DNA of 30,945 bases from an uncultured Eubacterium sp. (GTDB lineage Bacteria; Bacillota; Clostridia; Lachnospirales; Lachnospiraceae): contig CAKRFN010000024.1 in assembly GCA_934320655.1 (NCBI GenBank), forward strand, positions 1 to 30,945, read 5' to 3'. Both the position numbers and the translations under genes were made by a program. Positions 9,586-16,904 of the stretch are shown piece after piece (position 1 is the stretch's first letter; each line of letters opens with the position of its first letter). Below the pieces are notes generated by a model. That model made no database searches and was not told the origin of the DNA. It saw only the letters and a program-made list of their open reading frames with translations.

Positions 9586-11025
9586 ATGAGGAAATGGTTA
9601 AAAGGAGTACAGGGTGCGGTTCTGACAGCGGTAGTTGTCTGCGCGATGTTGTTTCAGGGAGTGGAAGTACATGCATCGTCGACAAATACGAGCACGGCAG
9701 GATTTGTTATGAGTGGTACGACCGTGACGGGGTATAACGGCACGGGAGGAAGTGTGACGATACCTGATACGGCGACAGGGATCGCAGCGAGTGCATTTTC
9801 TGGAAAAACAAATATTTCTGCAATATCTATCCCGTCATCGGTTACAAGTATCGGGAATAACGCATTTTCGAATTGTACCGGACTGGTCAGCGTGACCATT
9901 CCCGGCAGTGTGGCATCACTTGGAACGGGTGTGTTCTCTGGCTGCACCAGATTATCTTCTGTGAGTATGCAGGCGGCGGTCAATTCGATTCCGAGCAGTA
10001 CATTTTCCGGCTGTAGCGCACTCACGAGCGTGGCGATCTCTTCATCGATCAACAGCATCGGAAGTGAGGCATTTGCAAATTGCAAGAGTCTCAGTTCCAT
10101 GGCAGTACCCGCAGGAGTGACGACGATTGGCAGCGGTGCGTTCCGTGGATGCAGCGGATTGTCAGGTGTGTCTATTCCGGCGAGCACAAACAGTATATCT
10201 ACAGACGCCTTTTCCGGCTGCAGTGCCTTGACGACGATCAATGTAGCAGGCGGCAACGGTACATATGCCTCAGACGGAGGCTGTCTGTATAATGCTTCTT
10301 ATACGAAACTGCTGGTATGTCCGGCAGCAAAGAGTTCGATTGCATTGAATTCGGCGCTCAAGGTTATCGGCAGCAATGCTTTTTCCGGTTGTACACGTAT
10401 TACCAGTCTGACGATACCGACCGGTGCAACGAGTATCGAGGGCGGTGCATTTTCCGGTAGCGGAATCACTTCCATCACGATCCCGAAGAGTGTTACCAGT
10501 ATCGGCAGCCAGTCATGGTCGCCGGAGGTGATCTACGGATATAGCAATTCTACGGCAGAGGATTATGCATCCGATTACGGATATGTATTTTATCCGCTTG
10601 ATGGCGATGGTTCGGGAGATCCGGATGATGATACGACGGAGATCCAGACGGGCAACGCGAACCGCGGGGACAGCAGTGACAACAGCAATCAAAATCTGGT
10701 TGTCGATGATGGCAGCTCTGGCCGCAATAACGGTTCGAATAATAACAATAATAGAAATAATAATGGTTCGAATGGTTCCGGCAGCAATCAGAACACTTCC
10801 GGTAACAATTCCGGCAGTAATTCCAATTCTTCCGGTACATCATCAAACAGCAGCAACCAGTCCAGCATCAATTCTGGTGCGTATGCGTCTACGACGTCCA
10901 ACACACATCAGGTAGACAATACACCGAAAACCGGAGACGGATTTGATCCGAAGTTCATGGTCTGTGCGGCACTTGTTTTGATTGGTTGTGCATTCTTCTT
11001 TCTGGCAAAGAGAAAATCTGCTTAA
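9586..11025 (+). CDS. BspA-type leucine-rich repeat protein with sortase signal
   Basis: 479 residues. A signal peptide covers about 1-31 (hydrophobic core, VEVHASS cleavage region). About nine leucine-rich repeats of the Treponema/BspA type follow (consensus: I-P-S-S-V-T-S-I-G-x-x-A-F-S-G-C-T-x-L), roughly residues 60-310, with one insertion near 215-245. Next comes an Asn/Ser/Gly-rich low-complexity linker (about 345-440) that would span the cell wall. The C-terminus is a complete sorting signal: TPKTGD at 446-451, a hydrophobic segment (about 458-474) and the basic tail KRKSA. TPKTG resembles the S/P-P-x-T-G motif cleaved by clostridial class B sortases, and the sortase gene is immediately upstream. 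Ribosome site GGAGAG at about 9572-9577. The repeats could bind host or dietary ligands, but the ligand is unknown. Confidence 0.92.
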   Translation: MRKWLKGVQGAVLTAVVVCAMLFQGVEVHASSTNTSTAGFVMSGTTVTGYNGTGGSVTIPDTATGIAASAFSGKTNISAISIPSSVTSIGNNAFSNCTGLVSVTIPGSVASLGTGVFSGCTRLSSVSMQAAVNSIPSSTFSGCSALTSVAISSSINSIGSEAFANCKSLSSMAVPAGVTTIGSGAFRGCSGLSGVSIPASTNSISTDAFSGCSALTTINVAGGNGTYASDGGCLYNASYTKLLVCPAAKSSIALNSALKVIGSNAFSGCTRITSLTIPTGATSIEGGAFSGSGITSITIPKSVTSIGSQSWSPEVIYGYSNSTAEDYASDYGYVFYPLDGDGSGDPDDDTTEIQTGNANRGDSSDNSNQNLVVDDGSSGRNNGSNNNNNRNNNGSNGSGSNQNTSGNNSGSNSNSSGTSSNSSNQSSINSGAYASTTSNTHQVDNTPKTGDGFDPKFMVCAALVLIGCAFFFLAKRKSA

Positions 11026-11077
11026 GAAAGATTCGTAAAAGAGAAAAAATGAATTTTTTATAAACAAAACTTGCAAG

Positions 11078-11127
11078 GGCGTATTTCTTTCAAAGAAATA
11101 CGCCTAATTTTATTAGTTTTTTTGCAT
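11078..11127 (+). terminator. Intrinsic terminator of the surface-protein cluster
   Basis: Thirteen complementary bases on each side (11078-11090 and 11092-11104, GGCGTATTTC.. / ..GAAATACGCC) give an 11-12 pair stem with a tight loop, followed by a T-rich stretch including seven consecutive T at 11117-11123. Confidence 0.9.
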
Positions 11128-11143
11128 AATATAAAGATTATTG

Positions 11144-11172
11144 TTGCGAAAACTTTTTCTATGTAATATGAT
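11144..11172 (+). promoter_or_regulatory. Sigma-A promoter for gdhA
   Basis: TTGCGA at 11144-11149 and TATGAT at 11167-11172 with a 17-base spacer. The leader of about 65 bases contains a six-pair hairpin (CGATGA 11191-11196 with TCATCG 11207-11212) before the AAAAGGAG ribosome site. This gives gdhA its own transcription unit. Confidence 0.75.
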
Positions 11173-11245
11173 AAAGCAAAAGGTGAGTTTCGATGATACA
11201 GAAGACTCATCGGTAATTATATTATAAAAAGGAGATTGGATAATC

Positions 11246-12592
11246 ATGAGTTACGTTGATGAGGTACTTGAGAAAGTAAAAGCAAAAAATGCAGACCAGC
11301 CCGAGTTCTTACAGGCAGTCACAGAGGTTCTGGATTCTTTACGTCCTGTGATTGATGCAAATGAGGAACTTTACAAGAAGAACGCGATCTTAGAGCGCAT
11401 CACTGAGCCGGATCGTCAGATTATGTTCCGTGTACCGTGGGTAGACGACAACGGACAGGTTCAGGTAAACAGAGGTTTCCGTGTACAGTTCAATAACGCA
11501 ATCGGACCCTACAAGGGAGGCTTAAGACTTCATCCTTCCGTAAATCTTGGTATTATTAAATTCTTAGGATTTGAGCAGATCTTTAAAAACTCTCTGACAA
11601 CACTTCCGATCGGCGGTGGCAAGGGTGGTTCTGATTTCGATCCTAAGGGCAAATCAGATAGAGAGATCATGGCATTCTGCCAGAGCTTTATGACAGAGCT
11701 GTGCAAATACATCGGAGCAGACACAGATGTTCCTGCCGGTGATATCGGAACAGGTGCACGTGAGATCGGATTTATGTTCGGACAGTACAAGAGAATCCGC
11801 GGAATGTTCGAGGGTGTATTGACCGGTAAGGGACTGACCTACGGTGGATCACTTGCCCGTACACAGGCTACAGGATATGGTCTGTTATACTTAACAAACG
11901 CATTATTAAAGGATCATGACATTGACATCGCAGGAAAGACTTGTGCAGTATCAGGTTCTGGTAACGTAGCAATCTACGCAATCGAGAAGGCACAGCAGCT
12001 TGGTGCAAAGCCTGTAACATGTTCTGATTCTACCGGATGGATCTATGATCCCGAAGGAATTGATGTTGAGTTACTGAAAGAGGTGAAAGAGGTTAAGAGA
12101 GCCCGCCTGACAGAGTACGCAGCAGCAAGACCTTCTGCAGAGTATCATGAGAAGAAGAACGGTGAGCATGGCGTATGGCAGTATAAGGTAGATCTTGCAC
12201 TTCCTTGCGCTACCCAGAATGAGCTGGATCTCGAGGATGCTAAGATGCTCGTAGCAAACGGTGTTATCTCCGTTACAGAGGGTGCGAATATGCCTACGAC
12301 TCTGGATGCTACCAAGTATTTACAGGAGAACGGTGTTCTCTTTGTAGGTGGTAAGGCTGCCAATGCAGGTGGTGTAGCTACCTCAGCACTGGAGATGTCC
12401 CAGAACTCAGAGCGTTTAAGCTGGAGCTTCGAGGAAGTAGACGGCAAGCTCAAGGGCATCATGGAGACCATCTACGCAAACATCAGCGATGCTGCTAAGC
12501 GTTACGGTGTAGAGGGCGACTATGTGGCAGGTGCAAATATTGCCGGATTTGAGAAGGTAGTAGATGCTATGCTGGCTCAGGGTGTTTGCTAA
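11246..12592 (+). CDS. gdhA: NADP-type glutamate dehydrogenase
   Basis: 448 residues, the usual length for the hexameric bacterial enzyme that interconverts 2-oxoglutarate plus ammonium and glutamate in the cytoplasm. The glutamate/2-oxoglutarate pocket and catalytic lysine motif PIGGGKGGSDFDPKGKSD is present, with Lys126 at the active-site position. VPAGDIGTGAREIGFMFGQYK supplies the catalytic aspartate. A Rossmann segment GSGNVAIYAIEKA (about 235-247) binds the dinucleotide. The start ATG has an AAAAGGAG ribosome site. It is monocistronic between its own promoter and terminator. Codon use is strongly biased to favoured codons, as expected of a highly expressed gene. NADP preference is inferred from the overall family, not from a specificity residue. 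Confidence 0.97.
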   Translation: MSYVDEVLEKVKAKNADQPEFLQAVTEVLDSLRPVIDANEELYKKNAILERITEPDRQIMFRVPWVDDNGQVQVNRGFRVQFNNAIGPYKGGLRLHPSVNLGIIKFLGFEQIFKNSLTTLPIGGGKGGSDFDPKGKSDREIMAFCQSFMTELCKYIGADTDVPAGDIGTGAREIGFMFGQYKRIRGMFEGVLTGKGLTYGGSLARTQATGYGLLYLTNALLKDHDIDIAGKTCAVSGSGNVAIYAIEKAQQLGAKPVTCSDSTGWIYDPEGIDVELLKEVKEVKRARLTEYAAARPSAEYHEKKNGEHGVWQYKVDLALPCATQNELDLEDAKMLVANGVISVTEGANMPTTLDATKYLQENGVLFVGGKAANAGGVATSALEMSQNSERLSWSFEEVDGKLKGIMETIYANISDAAKRYGVEGDYVAGANIAGFEKVVDAMLAQGVC

Positions 12593-12625
12593 TTTCTAAC
12601 ACAAAATAAAATAATGATCATATGG

Positions 12626-12662
12626 AAAAGTCCCATAAACTTCAAGTTTATGGGGCTTTTTT
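12626..12662 (+). terminator. Intrinsic terminator of gdhA
   Basis: Stem AAAAGTCCCATAAACT / AGTTTATGGGGCTTTT with one G-T pair and a very small loop, ending in a run of six T. It lies about 35 bases after the gdhA stop. Confidence 0.9.
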
Positions 12663-12699
12663 AGCAAACATATGAAATATTATGACGCTGATTTGGAGG

Positions 12700-12729
12700 T
12701 TGTCTTTCTTTGACATGGTGTGCTATACT
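12700..12729 (+). promoter_or_regulatory. Extended -10 promoter for the YdcF-like/hemerythrin unit
   Basis: TGCTATACT at 12721-12729 is an extended -10, with TTGTCT at 12700-12705 (18-base spacer) as the likely -35. A TTGACA at 12710-12715 is too close to serve. The transcript would begin near 12736, just before the ribosome site, which argues against the GTG at 12720 being a start. Confidence 0.6.
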
Positions 12730-12752
12730 GTTGGCAATCAGGAGAAGATATT

Positions 12753-13517
12753 ATGAAAACTACAATGGAGAGAGTCATGGAAATCATATGCATCATAGCC
12801 GCGATCATATGCGTCATTTATGGAGTGATTGTCTGGGTGAACGGATCAGGAACAGGCTTTTATATTGTATGGCTGTTTTTGGCGGGGGCTTTTCTGGTGC
12901 TGGCATGGTTGATCCATAGCGGAACGTGGATGCGTCTGCCGCAGGCGCTCCGGTGTGTCGTGCTCGTGCTGGTTGGCATCGGACTGGCAGCTTTTGTGTT
13001 TGTAGAAGGATTGATCGTTAGTCACATGGCAGAGACAACCGATGCGGATCTCGACTATGTGATCGTTCTGGGTGCACAGGTGCGTGAGGACGGGCCGAGC
13101 GTCGTACTGCGGTATCGGCTTGACCGGACGTTTGAGTATCTGGAGACACATCCCGACACGATCTGTATTTTGTCGGGCGGACAGGGTAGCAATGAGCCGT
13201 TTTCAGAGGCAGAAGGTATGGTACGGTATCTTGAGCAGAAAGGGATCGCAAAAGAGCGACTGATTCCGGAGGCAGAGTCACTCACGACAGCACAGAACAT
13301 ACAAAACAGTAAAAAACTGTTGCCGCAGGACGCGTCAGTGGGGATCATCACGAATGATTTTCATATGTTTCGGGCGTTACAGATTGCGAAAAAACAGGGT
13401 TTGCCGGATGCGGTCGGTATTACAGCCGGTTCTGAGCGGTCATTTTTACCTCATAATATGTTGCGGGAGTTTTTTGCAGAGATCAAATTTTTATTACTGT
13501 CAGTTATCCATTCATAA
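12753..13517 (+). CDS. YdcF/SanA-like DUF218 membrane protein
   Basis: 254 residues from ATG 12753, chosen because AGGAGA (12740-12745) lies seven bases upstream; an in-frame GTG at 12720 falls inside the promoter. Three hydrophobic segments (about residues 7-26, 30-50 and 58-82) precede a DUF218 domain: DYVIVLGAQV at the start, R-Y-R-L-D-R, CILSGGQGSNEPFSEAEGM, ESLTTAQNI and IITNDFHMFRA. The order and motifs match the YdcF/ElyC/SanA family, whose members are linked to envelope integrity and peptidoglycan precursor metabolism, though no reaction is firmly established. It lies 34 bases upstream of the hemerythrin gene and is probably co-transcribed with it. Confidence 0.85.
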   Translation: MKTTMERVMEIICIIAAIICVIYGVIVWVNGSGTGFYIVWLFLAGAFLVLAWLIHSGTWMRLPQALRCVVLVLVGIGLAAFVFVEGLIVSHMAETTDADLDYVIVLGAQVREDGPSVVLRYRLDRTFEYLETHPDTICILSGGQGSNEPFSEAEGMVRYLEQKGIAKERLIPEAESLTTAQNIQNSKKLLPQDASVGIITNDFHMFRALQIAKKQGLPDAVGITAGSERSFLPHNMLREFFAEIKFLLLSVIHS

Positions 13518-13551
13518 AAATAGACAGCGGAGAAATAAAGGAGGAAGAACT

Positions 13552-14391
13552 ATGTACGAATTTACAGAAGATTGCATGATCCATGTGGAGGAGATCGATA
13601 ATGAGCATCGCAGACTGTTCCAGATGATCAATGAGGCGTTGGAGCTGGTAGCGAATACGGAAGATGTGCAGTCGGTTGCGAACAGCCTGATAAAGAATCT
13701 GAAGGACTATGCGGCGACACATTTTGCCCATGAGGAGGCATATATGGAGCGTCTGAACGATCCGGAGCTCCCGGAGCAGAAGCGGGAACATGCCGCATTT
13801 GCAGCGAAGATCAATGCATTTGAGCTGGATCATTCATCGCCGGAGGCACTTCGGGCATCTGTGCAGAAACTGTTGGAGTTTCTGGTACGCTGGCTGTATC
13901 ATCACATTCTCAGCAGTGATATGATGATCGGGAAAATACCTGCGGCATCCGAGCAGACGGATGACCAGTTCGCGTTTACTGATAAATACAAGACTGGCAT
14001 TGAGCTGGTGGATGACGAGCATCGCCGGTTGTTTGAGATCATCAAGGACACAAACGATGTGATCCATGCGGAGCTGCTGCATGACAAATATGATGAGATC
14101 ATGCGCCTGCTGGCAGATCTGCGGGAATATACCGAGGTACATTTCCATGATGAGGAAGAGCTCATGAAACGTATCAACTATCCGAAACTGGATGCGCAAA
14201 AACGTGCGCACAGCGCATTTGTAGAGCGTCTGGTAGAGATTGACCTGTCCGATCTGGATGCGATGGACGATAACCAGCAGGAATATCTGACGGATCTGAT
14301 CCAGTTTCTGTTGAGCTGGCTAAGTAACCACATTCTCGGCATGGACAAACAGATCGGTGTATATATGAAAGAGCACGGGATCGAGGAATAA
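13552..14391 (+). CDS. Tandem-domain bacteriohemerythrin
   Basis: 279 residues holding two complete hemerythrin four-helix domains (about 1-128 and 140-279), normally O2-binding or O2-sensing di-iron proteins. Start ATG 13552 follows AAAGGAGGA; a longer upstream frame would overlap the preceding gene and adds no homologous sequence. Ligands that align with the bacterial family are His19, His57, Glu61, His80, His118 and Asp123 in domain 1, and His157, His197, Glu201, His220 and Asp265 in domain 2. The histidine four positions before His80 and His220 is replaced by glutamine in both domains (Gln76, Gln216), so iron coordination may differ from the classical site. There is no membrane or signalling domain. 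Likely roles are O2 scavenging or iron/O2 sensing in the cytoplasm of an anaerobe. Confidence 0.92.
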   Translation: MYEFTEDCMIHVEEIDNEHRRLFQMINEALELVANTEDVQSVANSLIKNLKDYAATHFAHEEAYMERLNDPELPEQKREHAAFAAKINAFELDHSSPEALRASVQKLLEFLVRWLYHHILSSDMMIGKIPAASEQTDDQFAFTDKYKTGIELVDDEHRRLFEIIKDTNDVIHAELLHDKYDEIMRLLADLREYTEVHFHDEEELMKRINYPKLDAQKRAHSAFVERLVEIDLSDLDAMDDNQQEYLTDLIQFLLSWLSNHILGMDKQIGVYMKEHGIEE

Positions 14392-14471
14392 TCCCATGAC
14401 AGGAACGGGGTATGGGTGAACAGTGATGCAATTTTTGTTTTCAACTACGCCGACAATGACAAAACATACCT

Positions 14472-14545
14472 TGCTATGATAAGATACATATATGAAAAGA
14501 GTCACTGGCTGCTGTGCACACGTTCGTGAACGGCAGCCACTATTG
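14472..14545 (+). promoter_or_regulatory. Promoter and inverted repeats before the XRE gene
   Basis: TGCTATGAT at 14472-14480 is an extended -10; no good -35 is visible. Downstream, TGGCTGC (14506-14512) can pair with GCAGCCA (14533-14539), and between them lie two short palindromes, TGTGCACA and GTTCGTGAAC. These could be an operator for the regulator or a leader hairpin. Confidence 0.4.
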
Positions 14546-14567
14546 TCCTTGAATGGGGGGATCTCGG

Positions 14568-14951
14568 ATGAGACACAGGTGCGAATATAATAAGGATATG
14601 ATCGGTGCGAATCTAAGGCGGGCGCGTGAAAAGAAGGGTCTGTCAGTGGCAGAGGTTCGTGAATACCTGCAACTGGGCTCCGTACAGGCGATCTATAAAT
14701 ATGAATCCGGTCTGAGTTATCCACCGGCTGATACGCTGCTTGCACTTATGGAGTTGTATGATATTGACCGGATAGACCTGATTTGCGGACGGATAGACCA
14801 GTGTGCAGGACTGCACAACTGTGCGGATTGGAATATGATCGTGAATCGCAGAGAGCAGATGAGAATACAGATGCATGTCGGCAGGACAGAACGCGCGGCT
14901 GAGAAGCGTGCGCAGACGTTTAGCCGGTATGATGCGGGTCTTTGTATGTGA
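14568..14951 (+). CDS. XRE-family helix-turn-helix regulator (first of pair)
   Basis: 127 residues from ATG 14568, preferred over ATG 14553 because the GGGGGG run (14555-14560) sits seven bases upstream of it. Residues about 12-66 form a Cro/CI-type HTH: IGANLRRAREKKGLSVAEV, then QAIYKYESGLSYPPADTLLALMELYDI. The remaining C-terminal half is basic and Arg/Glu-rich with no recognisable effector domain. The 3' end overlaps the 3' end of the opposing regulator gene by 32 bases. Targets are unknown; such small regulators are often autoregulatory or control a neighbour. Confidence 0.8.
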   Translation: MRHRCEYNKDMIGANLRRAREKKGLSVAEVREYLQLGSVQAIYKYESGLSYPPADTLLALMELYDIDRIDLICGRIDQCAGLHNCADWNMIVNRREQMRIQMHVGRTERAAEKRAQTFSRYDAGLCM

Positions 14952-15156
14952 GCAGTTCGTCGAGCGGACATTGAAAGAAATGGAGCAGCTTACAGATAAA
15001 GTTTGCGTCCAGGCGTTCAAATTCGTTTCGGCAATAGCGGTTCAGATTGGATCTGGGAATATCCATTGTTTTGCACAAAGTATTTTTGCTGATACCGTTT
15101 TTCTTTAAAAGCTCCTCGATGTGCAGCTCCAGTTTACCATACTCAGAATTATTCAT
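14920..15156 (-). CDS. Small XRE-family HTH regulator (second of pair)
   Basis: 78 residues from the ATG at 15156, chosen for the GAGAGG ribosome site seven bases upstream on the minus strand. An in-frame extension up to 15189 lacks a ribosome site. The whole protein is an HTH domain: IEELLKKNGISKNTLCKTMDIPRSNLNRYCRNE, followed by FICKLLHFFQCPLDELLTY, the arrangement of the compact Cro/CI (YozG-like) group. It is transcribed towards the other XRE gene and overlaps it by 32 bases, so the two messages share complementary 3' ends. Upstream lie a promoter and repeated GTAAC half-sites that could be its operator. Confidence 0.8.
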   Translation of the reverse strand: MNNSEYGKLELHIEELLKKNGISKNTLCKTMDIPRSNLNRYCRNEFERLDANFICKLLHFFQCPLDELLTYKDPHHTG

Positions 15157-15179
15157 GAATTTACCTCTCATATCGTTTC

Positions 15180-15208
15180 GTAACCGCAAAAGTTACAGAA
15201 TTTGTTAC
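15180..15208 (-). promoter_or_regulatory. Candidate operator with three GTAAC/GTTAC half-sites
   Basis: On the + strand GTAAC at 15180-15184 faces GTTAC at 15192-15196 across seven bases, and a further GTTAC lies at 15204-15208, twelve bases on. They sit just upstream of the minus-strand regulator's ribosome site, in its leader, where an autoregulatory repressor could bind. Confidence 0.4.
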
Positions 15209-15258
15209 TGTTCATATATTGCGTGACCAGTAATCGGAAACCCTCATATTTAAGTTTA

Positions 15259-15287
15259 AGTATAGATTTTTTGAAAACATATTGTAA
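15259..15287 (-). promoter_or_regulatory. Promoter for the minus-strand XRE regulator
   Basis: Read on the minus strand, TTACAA (15287-15282) and TATACT (15264-15259) are 17 bases apart. The transcript would start near 15252, leaving a leader of about 95 bases that contains the GTAAC repeats. Confidence 0.6.
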
Positions 15288-15356
15288 TTGACTCTATTGT
15301 GAGGTACGATATAGTTATCCCCAAAACCATGAATTATATGGTAGTTGTAACAAAGG

Positions 15357-15394
15357 AAAAGCCTCTTGACAAAAATTTCAGTCAAGAGGCTTTT
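15357..15394 (-). terminator. Terminator of the DUF308 gene
   Basis: A perfect 14-pair stem (AAAAGCCTCTTGAC, 15357-15370, with its complement 15381-15394) and a ten-base loop. It lies about 55 bases past the stop of the minus-strand DUF308 gene. Both sides end in A/T runs, so it could work in either direction, but no + strand gene ends just before it. Confidence 0.85.
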
Positions 15395-15447
15395 CTGTTT
15401 CCATACATCCGTAAAAAACGGCCGGTTGTTTGTTATTTCATAATATT

Positions 15448-15987
15448 TTATTGTCTGACAGCCGTTACGACCTGTGACGCGCCGAACAGTACGAGACAAA
15501 TGCCGATGAAGATACCGAGCATCGCGGTGACGATACCGGGGCGGATAAAGATCAGTACAGCGACCAGAATAAGCAGAACACCAAGGATCATCTGCATGTT
15601 ATAGTTATTGATGCGGACGGAGGTGTCGACTTCCAGTCTGCGCAGGTTCGAGGCTATGAGCAGCCGGAAAATACCGAGCATCGCGATCCATGAAGCCAGA
15701 ATGTAGATAATGATTGTGCTGACCATTGCCTGAAAAAAGTTGCTGACGATCAGGGCGGCGCCGAAGATCAGGGAAAGGATCGCACTGATCAATTCATAAT
15801 TTTCGGCAAAGCCGAGTGCGCGGCGTTCCTGCCAGACCCCGATGCGGCTGATTGCGTGAATGATCATGAACAATCCGATGATCCATGCAAGTACGGCGAC
15901 CGTCACGGCGGGGGAAATGATACAGTAGATACCGGCGCATGCGAGCGTGATACCGATGATTAGTTGAATAATTTTATGTGCACTCAT
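15448..15987 (-). CDS. DUF308/HdeD-like membrane protein
   Basis: 179 residues with about six hydrophobic segments arranged as three similar pairs (about 7-40, 64-105 and 130-175), the layout of the DUF308/HdeD family. In enterobacteria HdeD is tied to acid resistance; the function in Clostridia is not established. Motifs include IIGLFMIIHAISRI, ASWIAMLGIFRLL and GIFIGICLVLFGASQV, repeats of the same G-x-F-x-x-x-x-G-x-x-x-x-x pattern. GGAGGTC (minus strand, 15999-15993) lies five bases before the ATG. It diverges from the alarmone synthetase gene 119 bases away and has its own terminator. Confidence 0.87.
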   Translation of the reverse strand: MSAHKIIQLIIGITLACAGIYCIISPAVTVAVLAWIIGLFMIIHAISRIGVWQERRALGFAENYELISAILSLIFGAALIVSNFFQAMVSTIIIYILASWIAMLGIFRLLIASNLRRLEVDTSVRINNYNMQMILGVLLILVAVLIFIRPGIVTAMLGIFIGICLVLFGASQVVTAVRQ

Positions 15988-16046
15988 AAAAAGACCTCCA
16001 TTTCTGTAGTTTTATGTTATAATGAATGGCAAATATTGATTATGCA

Positions 16047-16074
16047 TTGATTTTACACATGAAATGATTATAAC
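16047..16074 (+). promoter_or_regulatory. Promoter for the alarmone synthetase operon
   Basis: TTGATT at 16047-16052 and TATAAC at 16069-16074 with a 16-base spacer, about 25 bases before the ribosome site AAAAGGA. It lies in the divergent region shared with the DUF308 gene, for which I see no clear promoter. Confidence 0.55.
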
Positions 16075-16106
16075 GCAACACAAATGAAATGAAAAGGACG
16101 TAGAGA

Positions 16107-16895
16107 ATGAATAATGATTTTTTACCGATCAATGAGGATCAGGATCATACCGGAGCCGACAATAACCAGATGTTTATGGTGCCGCTGGTAGATCACGGTA
16201 TCTTTGAACAGGCGAAGAAGATGGCGGGAACGGTTGTGGAGTACCGCGAGCTGCGCATGATGTACAGTTGTGCGATCAAGGAGATCCGGACCAAATTCGA
16301 TGTACTGAATTCGGAGTTTAACGTGCGCTATCAGCGCAATCCGATCGCCTCGATTACTTCCCGGTTAAAGAGCAGTTCAAGTATCATGGAGAAGCTGACC
16401 CGGCTGGATGTTCCTTTTTCCGTAGAAAATGTCAATGAACATCTGCATGATGTTGCCGGAATCCGTGTGATTTGTTATTATGTGGATGACATTTATCGTC
16501 TGGCGCAGGCGTTAGCGAAACAGGATGATATAACCGTGCTGAATTTCAAGGATTATATCAAAAATCCGAAGCCGAACGGATACCGCAGTTATCACCTCAT
16601 TGTGAGTGTGCCGGTATTTTTCTCGGATCAGACAAGGGATATGAAGGTCGAAGTACAGATCCGCACGATCGCGATGGATTTCTGGGCGAGTCTGGAGCAT
16701 CAGTTAAAGTATAAAAAGGAAGTGCCCGATCAGCAGGAGATCGTCGATCAGTTGACAGACTGTGCCACACAGATCGCACAGATCGATACACAGATGTACG
16801 AGATCCGTAACCGGATCGAGCAGGCGGAGGACGAGCCGACCGAGGAGGATCTGCTCTTGGAGAAGCTGCGGAAAATCGATCTCGCGGATGAGTAA
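16107..16895 (+). CDS. Small alarmone synthetase (RelQ/YjbM-like)
   Basis: 262 residues carrying only the RelA/SpoT synthetase domain, with no HD hydrolase, TGS or ACT domain. It transfers pyrophosphate from ATP to GDP/GTP to make (p)ppGpp. Motifs in order: ITSRLKSSSSIMEKL (ATP-binding basic stretch), HDVAGIRVICYYVDDIY (Asp115), NPKPNGYRSYHLIV (guanine side) and VEVQIRTIAMDFWASLEHQLKYKK (Glu182, Gln184). A C-terminal helical tail (about 215-262) and a 30-residue N-terminal extension make it somewhat longer than the roughly 210-residue B. subtilis enzyme. Such synthetases respond at the level of expression to envelope and other stresses. The next gene begins nine bases after its stop. Confidence 0.92.
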   Translation: MNNDFLPINEDQDHTGADNNQMFMVPLVDHGIFEQAKKMAGTVVEYRELRMMYSCAIKEIRTKFDVLNSEFNVRYQRNPIASITSRLKSSSSIMEKLTRLDVPFSVENVNEHLHDVAGIRVICYYVDDIYRLAQALAKQDDITVLNFKDYIKNPKPNGYRSYHLIVSVPVFFSDQTRDMKVEVQIRTIAMDFWASLEHQLKYKKEVPDQQEIVDQLTDCATQIAQIDTQMYEIRNRIEQAEDEPTEEDLLLEKLRKIDLADE

Positions 16896-16904
16896 GGGGG
16901 ACGT

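Noticed and set aside
9654..10256. Antisense frame (200 codons) over the leucine-rich repeat gene
   Set aside because: Its repeats are the reverse reading of the LRR units; no start signals.
13354..13551. N-terminal extension of the hemerythrin frame
   Set aside because: It overlaps the YdcF-like gene, adds non-homologous Cys/Arg-rich sequence, and ATG 13552 has an excellent ribosome site.
14393..14416. Possible terminator after the hemerythrin gene (CCCAT/ATGGG)
   Set aside because: Only five pairs with a large loop, and the T-run is displaced by more than ten bases.
15212..15499. Minus-strand frame of 95 codons in the gap before the DUF308 stop
   Set aside because: It spans a strong terminator and a promoter and overlaps the DUF308 end.
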